In this document: positions 17,583 through 25,320 of the stretch, piece by piece
Layout of the letters: the number at the start of each line of letters is the position of its first letter
How positions within the stretch are numbered: position 1 is the stretch's first letter
Source of the DNA: Sphingomonas sp.
GTDB lineage: Bacteria > Pseudomonadota > Alphaproteobacteria > Sphingomonadales > Sphingomonadaceae
Reading direction: 5' to 3'
DNA: 64,000 nt
Assembly: GCA_021732445.1 (NCBI GenBank)
Contig: JAKFUZ010000009.1
Coordinates: forward strand, 186,001 to 250,000
Notes under the pieces: model-generated
The model's database searches: none
Told to the model about the DNA's origin: nothing
What the model saw: the letters and a program-made list of their open reading frames with translations, nothing else
Translations under genes and position numbers: made by a program

Positions 17583-18451
17583 CGCCTGAGCGCGCGCCCC
17601 GCAACCGCATCAAGCCTGGCCACAAGCGCCGGGTCGCGCGCGGCCGGCGCGGTCATCAGCGCCACATCGAGCCCGGTATCGATTGGCGACGGCGTGCGCT
17701 CGGCCGGCAGCAGCCGAACAAACTCGGTGACGGTGCGCGCGGCAAGGGCAGCGTTTGCCTGGGCCTGTGCGATCACTTCGGCGACATCGACATGGGCGTG
17801 CCCCTCGCGCCAGCAATCATAATCGGTGACCATGCCGATCAGCGCATAGGGAAGCTCTGCCTCGCGCGCGAGCTTGGCCTCGGGCAGGGCGGTCATGCCG
17901 ATAACGTCGGCGCCCCATTGCCGGTAGAGCAGGCTTTCGGCGCGGGTGGAGAATTGCGGGCCCTCCATCGCGACATAGGTGACGCCGCTGGTCACCTTGC
18001 CACCCGCTGCGGCAACAGCGTCCGCCGCGATGGCCGACAGGCGGGGGCAAACCGGTTCCGCCATCGAGACATGAGCGACCATGCCAGTACCGAAAAAGCT
18101 GGACGCACGGCCAACGGTGCGGTCGATGAACTGGTCCACGACCACGAAGCGGCCCGGCTCATGCTGCTCCTGCAACGAGCCGATGGAGGAAATAGCGAGG
18201 ATGTCGGTGCAGCCCGCCCGCTTCAGCGCGTCGATATTGGCGCGCGCGTTGATGTCGGCTGGTGATATGCGGTGGCCGCGGCCATGGCGCGGAAGGAACA
18301 CCAGGTTCACGGCACCCAGCCGCCCAAACAGCAGCGCGTCCGATGGCGCGCCCCAGGGTGAGGGGATTTCGCGCCACTCGGCCGCCTCCAGCCCGTCGAT
18401 CGCGTATAGCCCGGAGCCGCCGATGATGCCGATTGTCCATTGCCCGTTCAT
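17579..18451 (-). CDS. mtnP: S-methyl-5'-thioadenosine phosphorylase
   Basis: MtnP splits methylthioadenosine with phosphate into adenine and methylthioribose 1-phosphate, the substrate of MtnA. The 290-residue protein starts TIGIIGGSGLY, contains PRHGRGHRISP (phosphate site) and MEGPQFSTRAES (base and ribose contacts), and ends with the ALMTAP region. GGGGAA lies 7 nt before the ATG. Its pathway partners are at 25.3-29.4 kb, so methionine salvage here is split over two sites. It diverges from the DUF2147 gene across 52 bases. Purine nucleoside phosphorylase is less likely because the full MtnP motif set and partner genes are present. Confidence 0.94.
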   Translation of the reverse strand: MNGQWTIGIIGGSGLYAIDGLEAAEWREIPSPWGAPSDALLFGRLGAVNLVFLPRHGRGHRISPADINARANIDALKRAGCTDILAISSIGSLQEQHEPGRFVVVDQFIDRTVGRASSFFGTGMVAHVSMAEPVCPRLSAIAADAVAAAGGKVTSGVTYVAMEGPQFSTRAESLLYRQWGADVIGMTALPEAKLAREAELPYALIGMVTDYDCWREGHAHVDVAEVIAQAQANAALAARTVTEFVRLLPAERTPSPIDTGLDVALMTAPAARDPALVARLDAVAGRALRR

Positions 18452-18503
18452 GCCAATTCCCCGATTAAGCCCATCTATCCGCCACCGCAGGAGACCAACC
18501 GAT

Positions 18504-18917
18504 ATGCGCCCGATGATCGCCGCTTTTGCCGTTGCCAGCGCCGTGCCCGCCGCCGCTCATGCCGCGAGCCCGATCATGGGGCAATGGCTGACGCTCGACG
18601 ACAAGGCGATTGTGACGATCAGCCCGTGCGGCAAGTACATGTGCGGCAACATCTCCAAGATTTTGAAGCCCCGGCCCGATGGTCGCGGCGTTGACTATAA
18701 CAACCCCAACCCCGCGCTTCGCGACCGCAAGGTGCTTGGCCTGCCCGTGCTGCTCAATTTTGCCGATACCGGTAAGGACTGGCGCGGCAAAATCTACAGC
18801 CCGGAAGAAGGCAAGGAATATCGCTCGATCCTGACCCGGCTGCCCAATGGCAATCTGCAGGTGCAGGGCTGCATCCTGTTCTTCTGTCAAAAGCAGGTGT
18901 GGCACCCGGTGCGCTAG
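18504..18917 (+). CDS. Exported DUF2147 protein
   Basis: The 137-residue protein starts with a signal peptide (AxAHA cleavage region near residue 17). It continues with the DUF2147 pattern: GQWLTLDD, a basic VTISPCGKYMCGNI segment, NPNPALRDRKVLGLPVL, and a C-terminal NLQVQGCILFFCQKQVW with two more cysteines. Four cysteines may form two disulfides. Members are secreted beta-sandwich proteins of unknown function, often numerous in sphingomonads. A GCAGGAGA ribosome-binding site 8 nt before this ATG fixes the start; longer readings cross mtnP. Its end overlaps the converging glycosylase gene by 4 nt. Confidence 0.88.
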   Translation: MRPMIAAFAVASAVPAAAHAASPIMGQWLTLDDKAIVTISPCGKYMCGNISKILKPRPDGRGVDYNNPNPALRDRKVLGLPVLLNFADTGKDWRGKIYSPEEGKEYRSILTRLPNGNLQVQGCILFFCQKQVWHPVR

Positions 18918-19537
18918 ATTACGTCCATGCCGATATTGTAGCTGTGCCAGGCAAATATTGCCGCAGCCCCGCGGTGCGGCCGCCAGTTTTCGGCAATGTC
19001 GCGGCATTGTTTTTCGCTGGGGCGCGTGTCGTGGCCCATGATCCGGCCAAGCGCTATTTGCACCGCCAGGTCTCCGGCTGGCCAGATATCTTCGCGACCT
19101 TCAGCAAACAGCAGATAAATTTCGGCGGACCAGCGACCAATTCCCTTCACACAGGTGAGCGCGGCAATCGCCTCCTCGTCATCGGCCGGCAAGTGCCCCA
19201 GGTCGAGCCGCCCGCTCGTTACTTCTTCTGCCAGACTGCGCGCATAGCTCGCCTTTTGGCGTGACAGCCCGGCCTCGCGCAGGGTGTCGTCATTTGCCGC
19301 CAAGATCCTCGCCGGGTCGTCGAGCGCGCCGACCAGCCCTTCCAGCTTGGCCCAAACGCTTGCCGCTGCTTTCACGCTCACCTGCTGGCCGACAATGGTG
19401 CGCAGAAGCGTTGCATAGCCCGGCTCTCGAATGCGCGGCTCGGGGTAGCCGGCGATGGCGAGCACCCGCGCGATGCCCGGCTCGCGCGCTGCCAGCGTGT
19501 CAAGCGCTGCGGTTAGCTGGTTTGCGGTCAGGCCCAT
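18914..19537 (-). CDS. DNA-3-methyladenine glycosylase II (AlkA-type)
   Basis: The 207-residue protein has a helix-hairpin-helix-GPD core: LLRTIVGQQVS at 44-54, LTCVKGIGRWSAEI at 127-140 and catalytic Asp156 in PAGDLAVQ. It excises alkylated purines from DNA. It lacks the N-terminal Ada/AlkA extra domain and the four Cys of MutY or Nth, so it belongs to the short AlkA group. AAGGAA 7 nt before the ATG selects this start over a Met 24 codons upstream. It diverges from the ferredoxin gene. Confidence 0.92.
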   Translation of the reverse strand: MGLTANQLTAALDTLAAREPGIARVLAIAGYPEPRIREPGYATLLRTIVGQQVSVKAAASVWAKLEGLVGALDDPARILAANDDTLREAGLSRQKASYARSLAEEVTSGRLDLGHLPADDEEAIAALTCVKGIGRWSAEIYLLFAEGREDIWPAGDLAVQIALGRIMGHDTRPSEKQCRDIAENWRPHRGAAAIFAWHSYNIGMDVI

Positions 19538-19609
19538 CAACAGTTTCCTTGAAATCGCCGCGCGCGCACGGCAAGGCGGCGGCAACAACGCGCCAGAAAG
19601 GTATCGCAC

Positions 19610-19927
19610 ATGCCGCAGCTTATCGTCGTGACACGCAATGGGGAAGAACGCAGCATCAACGGCGAGGCAGGGCTTTCAGTGATGGAAGTGCTGCGTGATG
19701 GCGGCGTTGACGACATTCTTGCGCTGTGTGGCGGCAATTGCAGCTGCGCGACGTGCCATGTGCATGTCGACCCCGAATTTGCGGCCAAACTGCCAAAAAT
19801 GAGCGAGGACGAGAACGATCTGCTCGACTCGACGTCCGACCGCACGGAATATTCGCGGCTTTCGTGCCAGGTGGTGTTTACCGATGCGCTTGACGGCCTG
19901 AAGGTGACGGTTGCCGAAGAGGACTGA
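19610..19927 (+). CDS. Adrenodoxin-type [2Fe-2S] ferredoxin
   Basis: The 105 residues carry cluster ligands Cys40, Cys46, Cys49 and Cys86, with spacing C-x5-C-x2-C-x36-C, as in putidaredoxin, adrenodoxin and ISC ferredoxin. An extra Cys44 sits inside the loop. The acidic segment SEDENDLLD (about 65-73) is where partner proteins dock in this class. It should pass single electrons to a P450 or to the Fe-S assembly system; neither partner is adjacent. It ends 15 nt before the converging rlmB gene. Confidence 0.93.
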   Translation: MPQLIVVTRNGEERSINGEAGLSVMEVLRDGGVDDILALCGGNCSCATCHVHVDPEFAAKLPKMSEDENDLLDSTSDRTEYSRLSCQVVFTDALDGLKVTVAEED

Positions 19928-19942
19928 TGGCCGGGCCTGAGC

Positions 19943-20692
19943 TCAGCTTCTTGCGGCGACGGCATAAAGTGCAATTGCGGCCGCATTCGACACGTTCAGG
20001 CTTTCCATCAGCGGCGAGATGGGCAGGCGGGCAAGCGCGTCGCAATGCTCCTCGGTGTTACGCCGCATACCCTCGCCCTCGGCGCCCAGCACCAGCGCGG
20101 TTCGGCCGCCGCCGCTGATCGCCTCGGCCAGTACGATGGGTGCCTCGCCGGCAAGGCCGATCCGCCAGAATTGTGCCTCGGCAATTTCATCCAGCGCGCG
20201 CGCCAGGTTGACGACGCGCACCCAGGGCATGATTTCGAGCGCGCCCGAAGCCGCCCTGGCAACCGTGCCGGATTCGGGCGGTGAGTGCCGGTCCTGCGTG
20301 ACGATGCCAAGCGCGCCAAAGGCCGCCGCCGAGCGCAGGATGGCGCCCACATTATGCGGGTCGGTCACCTGATCCAGAATGAGCAGCGGCTGCTGGTCAT
20401 CGGCGCCCTGTTCCAGCAAATCGCCCAGCCACATATCCTCAAGCGGATCGACTTCGGCCACCAGCCCCTGGTGCGGCGCGTCTGACGGCACCAGCCGGGC
20501 CAGGTCCGCCACATCGGCATAGACGACCGGAATGACAGGTGGAATGTCGAGCGCTGCCATCGCCTCGCGCGTTGCCCATAATTTGCGCACCACCCGTTCA
20601 GGGTTGGCGAGCGCGGCCGTCACCGCATGCCGCCCCCAAAAGCGCGGCTTGCCGCCAACGCCGGTGCTTGGTCTGTGCCCGCGTTTTGCCAT
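19943..20692 (-). CDS. rlmB: 23S rRNA (guanosine-2'-O)-methyltransferase RlmB
   Basis: This is a SpoU-family knotted methyltransferase of 249 residues with an N-terminal L30e-like substrate-binding domain starting at FWGRHAVTAAL. The three SpoU motifs are DPHNVGAILRSAAAFG, ALVLGAEGEGMR and SLNVSNAAAIALY. It should methylate G2251 of 23S rRNA, although TrmH-like members are hard to separate by eye. The ATG overlaps the stop of the M28 peptidase gene by 1 nt (TAATG), so translation is probably coupled. Confidence 0.92.
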   Translation of the reverse strand: MAKRGHRPSTGVGGKPRFWGRHAVTAALANPERVVRKLWATREAMAALDIPPVIPVVYADVADLARLVPSDAPHQGLVAEVDPLEDMWLGDLLEQGADDQQPLLILDQVTDPHNVGAILRSAAAFGALGIVTQDRHSPPESGTVARAASGALEIMPWVRVVNLARALDEIAEAQFWRIGLAGEAPIVLAEAISGGGRTALVLGAEGEGMRRNTEEHCDALARLPISPLMESLNVSNAAAIALYAVAARS

Positions 20693-22314
20693 TAATCGTC
20701 CGCATTCGGATAGGCAAACGGATCGGTTACCGCAGGCCTGGTGGGCAGCGGCGGGCGCGGCAGCGCCTTGTCGGCATTGGCGGCATTCAGCAGGAAGCTG
20801 GCGAGGATCGTTGATGCCTGGCGCATGTCGTCGCCCTTCAGATGGTCAAATGTGTCGGCATTGGTATGGTGGACGCGGCTGTCATAATCGAGCGGGTCCT
20901 GAATGAACTGGAAGCCGGGCGCCCCCACTTGCTGCATGAACACATGGTCCGTGCCGCCCGTCTTCTGGATGACGACGGCTGAGGCGCCCATGGCCGCAAA
21001 CGGCGCCAGCCATTCGCGAAAAATCGGCACCACGGCGGCGTTGTTTTCGGCATAGATGCCGCGCAACTTGCCCGAGCCATTGTCAATGTTGAAATAGGCC
21101 GCCAGGTCGTTGAAGCCCGGCTTTGGCGTGATCGGCCAGCGGTTTGACCAGCCGAAATAGCCCGCGATGCCGCTTTGCTTGGGGTCGCCGGCGGCACCGC
21201 GCGTGGCGAGATATTTTTCCACATAGGCCCGGCTGCCCAGCAGGCCCTGTTCTTCACCTGCCCATAATGCAAAGCGGATGGTGCGCTTGGGCCGCACGCC
21301 GCTTGTCATGAGGATACGGGCGGCTTCCATAATCATCGCCGAGCCTGCGCCATTGTCCGCCGCGCCGTCGCCTGCAACCCAGGAATCGAGGTGCGCGCCT
21401 GCCATCACATAGCCGGCCTTGGGGTCCGTGCCGGGGATTTCGGCAAAAATATTATAGGCTTGCTGGTCGCTGTCGTCGAAATGGACGAGGCTGTCGATTT
21501 CAAGCACCGGCGCGTCGCCCGATTTGGCTAGCCGGGCGAGGCGGCGATAGTCTTCCGCGGCAAGCTCAACTGCGGGCAGCGCCGGCGTATCGCCGGCGGC
21601 GAACAAATAGCCCTCGCCGTGGATCAGCTTGCCGTCGAGCCGCGACTGTTGCGCCCACGCAACGGCGCCTTCGCTCTTCAAAAATGCGTCGAGCTTTTTG
21701 GCGAAATCGAGCCGCTTGAGGCGCCGGTCTGCGACTTCGGGGTCATAACGCGGCTGCTGGAACCGGTCGAGCTTGCTGATGTCGTCGCCGGTCAATCGCT
21801 GGAAGGGGGCTTCATTAAGTTCCGAGCCGGTGGTCGGGCGGCTGACGAGCACGATCTTGCCGGCGAGCTTGCCCTTCCACGCGGCGAAATCATCGTCCTT
21901 GCTCATCGGCGCGACGATGACCTGGGCCGCCAAAGCGCCGTTGGTCGCTGGCGTCCACGCAATCGGGATGGCGGTGAGCTGCACCGGCCGGGGGCTGACC
22001 ATGCGGACGCTGGAGCGGTCGATCCACCAGCCGCGCCCGAAATCAAACCCTTCCTTGCGAATATTGGCCAGCCCCCAGTCGCGGAACCTGGCCTGCGTCC
22101 ATTCCTCGGCTTTGCGCATGGCCGGCGAGTTCGTCAGCCGTGGGCCGATGACGTCGGCCAGATGCTGGGCCGTGACCATGACCTGGCTGTGGTTGATGCC
22201 TTCGTCGATCAGCCGCGCGGTTGCTGCCTTGTCGGCGGATTGGGCAATCGCGGAGTCGCCAAGGCCAGGCGCAACGCAAAGGGTGGCAGCGGCAAGCAGC
22301 AACGAACGGCGCAT
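20692..22314 (-). CDS. Exported M28-family zinc metallopeptidase
   Basis: The 540-residue protein has a cleavable signal peptide (residues 1-25, ending AIAQS), a PA-like insert around 130-290 and an M28 catalytic domain. Metal-binding landmarks are GAHLDSWVAGDGAADNGAG, WAGEEQGLLGS, the YFNIDNGSG region and a late GGTDHVFMQ. Relatives remove N-terminal residues or process dipeptides in the periplasm. A GAGAGGAAG ribosome-binding site 8 nt upstream fixes this ATG. Longer in-frame readings would run through tRNA-Tyr and are excluded. It is followed by rlmB with a 1-nt overlap. Confidence 0.9.
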   Translation of the reverse strand: MRRSLLLAAATLCVAPGLGDSAIAQSADKAATARLIDEGINHSQVMVTAQHLADVIGPRLTNSPAMRKAEEWTQARFRDWGLANIRKEGFDFGRGWWIDRSSVRMVSPRPVQLTAIPIAWTPATNGALAAQVIVAPMSKDDDFAAWKGKLAGKIVLVSRPTTGSELNEAPFQRLTGDDISKLDRFQQPRYDPEVADRRLKRLDFAKKLDAFLKSEGAVAWAQQSRLDGKLIHGEGYLFAAGDTPALPAVELAAEDYRRLARLAKSGDAPVLEIDSLVHFDDSDQQAYNIFAEIPGTDPKAGYVMAGAHLDSWVAGDGAADNGAGSAMIMEAARILMTSGVRPKRTIRFALWAGEEQGLLGSRAYVEKYLATRGAAGDPKQSGIAGYFGWSNRWPITPKPGFNDLAAYFNIDNGSGKLRGIYAENNAAVVPIFREWLAPFAAMGASAVVIQKTGGTDHVFMQQVGAPGFQFIQDPLDYDSRVHHTNADTFDHLKGDDMRQASTILASFLLNAANADKALPRPPLPTRPAVTDPFAYPNADD

Positions 22315-22459
22315 CGGCAAAACTTCCTCTCGGTTCAACAGTTGATGACCAAAGCAATATTGTTGCGAGAGGTATTGCGTGATGCGCCGGCGCGCAAGGC
22401 GGCGTTGACAGGAGGGCTGTGGATAGGCATTGGACCGCCTCGCTTTTTGGCGCCGATAT

Positions 22460-22545
22460 GGACAGGTGGCCGAGTGGTTAAAGGCAGCAGACTGTAAATC
22501 TGCCCGTGCAAGCGTACGCTGGTTCGAATCCAGCCCTGTCCACCA
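22460..22545 (+). tRNA. tRNA-Tyr (anticodon GUA)
   Basis: The acceptor stem GGACAGG pairs with CCTGTCC, followed by discriminator A and an encoded CCA at 22543-22545. The anticodon stem GCAGA/TCTGC encloses loop CTGTAAA with GTA at 22494-22496. A long variable arm, as in bacterial tRNA-Tyr, and a T arm with GGTTCGAATCC complete the cloverleaf. Confidence 0.97.
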
Positions 22546-22640
22546 ACCTTGGGGTGTTGCACCCGATATTCCAGTGCTTTGGCCGGGCTGGCGCCATATT
22601 GGCGCTTCAAGGTTGGCGTCAGGTGCGGTACGCTTGCGCC

Positions 22641-23243
22641 ATGGCATATCCACGGCTTGCGGTGTTTACGCGCTTTCCCGAGCCGGAGCGGGCCAAGACC
22701 CGGCTGATACCCGGCATCGGCGCCGCAGCGGCGGCGGCAGTGCATCGCCGGCTGACCGAGCGCACCGTGGCAATTTTGCGGGCGGGCGCTGGCGATTGCG
22801 CGGTTGAAATCCATTATACCGGCGCTGATGCGATAGCGTTCCGGCACTGGCTGGGTGATGACGGGCTGGCTTATGTGCCGCAGCCGCCGGGTGATCTGAC
22901 GGTGCGGCTGCTGGCCGCACTTGACCCGGCGCCTGTCATATTTTTCGGCGCCGACACGCCCGATTTGTCACCGGCGATCGTGCATGGAGCCGTGGCGGCA
23001 CTGGCGACGCACGAGGTAGTGCTGGGCCCGGCCGAAGATGGCGGCTATTATCTGATCGGGGTTGCCGCCAGCCACAGATTTTTGTTCGCCGACATGGCGT
23101 GGAGCACGGCGACGGTGCTTGCCGAGACCCTGAACAGGCTGGCCGCGCGGGGCATCGCGCCGGCGATGCTCCCGATGCTTGCCGATTGTGACCGGCCCGA
23201 AGATCTGGCGCGCTGGCCATGGCTGATGGCCACATGCGTGTAA
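22641..23243 (+). CDS. TIGR04282-type glycosyltransferase
   Basis: The 200-residue protein is a short nucleotidyl/glycosyltransferase-like fold starting PRLAVFTRFPEPERAKTRL. This resembles the nucleotide loop of MobA/CofC-type enzymes and matches the TIGR04282 family. FFGADTPDL supplies the metal-binding acidic motif, and GPAEDGGYYLIG is the other hallmark. The family name mentions arsenosugar synthesis because of genomic context elsewhere, but no arsenic gene is present here. The ATG at 22641 is used because longer readings begin inside tRNA-Tyr. It overlaps the next gene, its usual partner. Confidence 0.88.
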   Translation: MAYPRLAVFTRFPEPERAKTRLIPGIGAAAAAAVHRRLTERTVAILRAGAGDCAVEIHYTGADAIAFRHWLGDDGLAYVPQPPGDLTVRLLAALDPAPVIFFGADTPDLSPAIVHGAVAALATHEVVLGPAEDGGYYLIGVAASHRFLFADMAWSTATVLAETLNRLAARGIAPAMLPMLADCDRPEDLARWPWLMATCV

Positions 23244-23959
23244 CCATCCTCATCCCGGCGCTCAACGAGGAGCTGGCGCTTCCGGCGACGATTGCGGCAC
23301 TTATGGCGCTTGATCCGCCGGCTGATGAGGTGTTGCTGGTTGATGGCGGGAGCAGCGACGCGACGGTGGCGCTGGCCCGGGCCGCGGGCCTGCGAGTGAT
23401 GGTGTCGCCTCAGCGGGGGCGGGCGGTGCAGGTGAACTTCGGCGTTGAAGCGGCCCAGGGTCCCATTGTGTGTGTGCTCCATGCCGATTCGGCGCTGCCG
23501 GTGGACGGGGTTGCCCTGATCCGCGCGACCATGGCCGATGCCGGAACGGCGCTGGCCAGTTTCACGCCGCGCATCGCCGGGCCGGGCGGCACCCGGTGGG
23601 TGACGACCGCGCACAATTTGATAAAGACCTGGTACGCGCCGCTTATCCTGCGCCCGCATCTGTTTTTGCGCGGCGTGCGGTTGTTGTTTGGTGACCACGC
23701 CATGTTTTTTCGTCGTGCCGATTTTCTGGCGGTCGGCGGGTGTGATGCGCAGGTTGCGATCATGGAAGAGGCCGATTTGTGCATCAAGCTTGCACGGCTG
23801 GGGCGCACCCGCATGGTGCCGCGCTGGGTGTGGACCTCGGACCGGCGGATTGCCGCCTGGGGGCCGCTAAGGGCCAACTGGATTTTTTTCAAGATCGGCA
23901 TTTTGTGGAGCTTTGGCGCCCGCGCGCGGCTTGGCACGCTCTACCCGGATGTCCGCTAG
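23219..23959 (+). CDS. TIGR04283-type family 2 glycosyltransferase
   Basis: This 246-residue GT2 enzyme starts VTILIPALNEE and has DGGSSDAT and HADSALP (DxD position) motifs. A C-terminal amphipathic helix region, NWIFFKIGILW, probably touches the membrane. It matches the TIGR04283 family, which is nearly always next to TIGR04282, as here. Two starts are possible: 23219, overlapping the upstream gene by 25 nt, or the Met at 23234, which begins directly before the first beta strand. The pair probably builds a small glycan or glycolipid of unknown structure. Confidence 0.88.
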   Translation: MADGHMRVTILIPALNEELALPATIAALMALDPPADEVLLVDGGSSDATVALARAAGLRVMVSPQRGRAVQVNFGVEAAQGPIVCVLHADSALPVDGVALIRATMADAGTALASFTPRIAGPGGTRWVTTAHNLIKTWYAPLILRPHLFLRGVRLLFGDHAMFFRRADFLAVGGCDAQVAIMEEADLCIKLARLGRTRMVPRWVWTSDRRIAAWGPLRANWIFFKIGILWSFGARARLGTLYPDVR

Positions 23960-25011
23960 CCCTGCTTGAGGAACCCGCGCGCCATGGCATAGCCGATCAT
24001 CCGGTGGAGCGCGGCTGCATCCATTGGCGGGCAGCGCCGGCCCGACAGGGTGGCCAGATTGTTGGTCGCAAAGCGCGGGGCACGAGCGAAATAGCCCATA
24101 TATTGCCGCACCGCGCGGGCATAAATCCGGCGCTCGACAGGCGGCAGCGCGTCTGCATCAAATGTGGCTGGCGGCACAAAGGCGGGTGGCCGGAAATGCC
24201 GAATTTGTGCCATCGCGGCGCGGAAATCCATGATGTTGACCGGCTGGCCCGATGTGAGGTGAAAGGTCTTGCCAATTGCCCCATCCCAATGCGCCACAAT
24301 GTCTGCCACGCCGCCAATCACATGGTCGATCGGCACGAAATCAATCGCTGCGTCGGGCATTGCCGGCAACGCGGACAACCGCCCTTCCGCAAGCAGGCGA
24401 AACACGGCGTAGAACGTGTCGAAACTGCGGATAGTGCCCGTCGCGTGGTCGCCCAGCACAACGCTTGGCCGCGCAATCGCGATCGGCCGGCCAGTTGCCG
24501 CGGCCGCGACGATCAGCGCTTCGGCCCGCGCCTTGGACCGTTCATAGCCGTTGGAAAACCCATAAGCCGCGTCGCGTGGCGCTTCGTCAATCGCGCCATC
24601 CTTGTCCCCGCACACATAGGCGGTGCTGATATAGAGCAGGGGCGCCGAGGGCCAGGTCGCCAGCACATGAGCTGTGCCGTTGATGTTCACGGCTTCGTGC
24701 AGCGCCCATGGTGCCTTAAAGGCCGTCAGCGCGGCGGCATGCACGACAAGGTCGATCTGCGACGCCAGCAATGCCGCAAGGCCGCGATCAAGCCCCAGCA
24801 GCGGCTCGCTGATGTCGGCGCGCATTGTCACGATCTCGCCCGGTGCCGCAGCGGCGCCCGACCACGGCATGCTCGCCAGCCGCCGACCGTCATTGGCGAT
24901 CAGATCGGCATTTTGGTGGACGATCGCGAGCACGCCGTGGCCAGCCTGCACCAGCGCATCCGCCAGTGCACTGCCGAGCAGACCGGCGGCACCGGTGATG
25001 GCGACCCGCAT
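23956..25011 (-). CDS. SDR-family NAD(P)-dependent reductase, male-sterility-like
   Basis: The 351-residue protein begins MRVAITGAAGLLGSAL, an extended-SDR dinucleotide motif, with YISTAYVCGD and catalytic YxxxK as YERSK. The middle section, RPSVVLGD followed by FVPIDHVIGG, resembles the NAD-binding domain of fatty acyl-CoA reductases and carboxylic acid reductases (PF07993). The substrate is unknown; a lipid-linked acyl or sugar group is possible. The reading frame is open a further 179 codons upstream through GC-rich repeats, but homology begins at this ATG. It converges with the glycosyltransferase gene, overlapping 4 nt. Confidence 0.82.
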   Translation of the reverse strand: MRVAITGAAGLLGSALADALVQAGHGVLAIVHQNADLIANDGRRLASMPWSGAAAAPGEIVTMRADISEPLLGLDRGLAALLASQIDLVVHAAALTAFKAPWALHEAVNINGTAHVLATWPSAPLLYISTAYVCGDKDGAIDEAPRDAAYGFSNGYERSKARAEALIVAAAATGRPIAIARPSVVLGDHATGTIRSFDTFYAVFRLLAEGRLSALPAMPDAAIDFVPIDHVIGGVADIVAHWDGAIGKTFHLTSGQPVNIMDFRAAMAQIRHFRPPAFVPPATFDADALPPVERRIYARAVRQYMGYFARAPRFATNNLATLSGRRCPPMDAAALHRMIGYAMARGFLKQG

Positions 25012-25320
25012 TTTCAGCACCACCCTGGCAAGGGTGCGCGAGCACGGGCGCGTCGGGGAATGGCTGCTCTCCTTGGGGCCCCTAAGCGGTTCGGTGCGGC
25101 CCCGCCGCGCGTTACACCTTATTGCGCGGGCCTGTCGATTTCGCGCGTGTTCCAGCACGCCGCCCCTCGCCGCCGCGCCGCACGCCGCACGCCGCACCAC
25201 GCCGCCGCTCGCCGCCGCTCGCCGCCGCGCCGTTCCGTTCCGCGCCGGCTTGCGCCGTCGCCCCCATTTGCCGCATGACACAGGCGGGCCGTTTCGCCAC
25301 CAACCTTCAGGTGCCACATT
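25012..25320. other. Divergent intergenic region with GC-rich repeats
   Basis: These 309 bases lie between the SDR gene (minus) and the aminotransferase gene (plus), so both promoters should be here. I see no convincing sigma70 pair. A 6-bp hairpin, CACCCT-ggca-AGGGTG, occupies 25021-25036 just upstream of the SDR start. A near-palindrome, CTTGGGGCCCCTAAG, is at 25072-25086. Direct repeats fill 25157-25240. I recognise no riboswitch, although a SAM-responsive element would suit the downstream gene. Confidence 0.6.
25157..25240. repeat. Short GC-rich tandem repeats
   Basis: Three perfect copies of the 7-mer GCCGCAC are at 25177-25197. Three copies of a 10-mer, GCCGCCGCTC twice and GCCGCCGCGC once, are at 25201-25230. 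Related GCC/CGC triplets extend to both sides, and a small TTCCG doublet follows. Such arrays change copy number by slippage. The array lies 80-160 nt upstream of the aminotransferase ATG. Confidence 0.85.

Noticed and set aside
22641..23959. Arsenosugar biosynthesis pathway
   Set aside because: Only the two glycosyltransferase families named after it are present; no arsenite methyltransferase or radical SAM arsenosugar gene occurs in the window.
24024..24233. Short plus-strand frame with high Gly/Pro content inside the SDR gene
   Set aside because: No ribosome-binding site or homology, and it is fully contained in a real gene.
25012..25320. SAM riboswitch upstream of the aminotransferase
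   Set aside because: It would suit the pathway, but I could not find the conserved SAM-II pseudoknot pattern; the region is dominated by GC-rich repeats.
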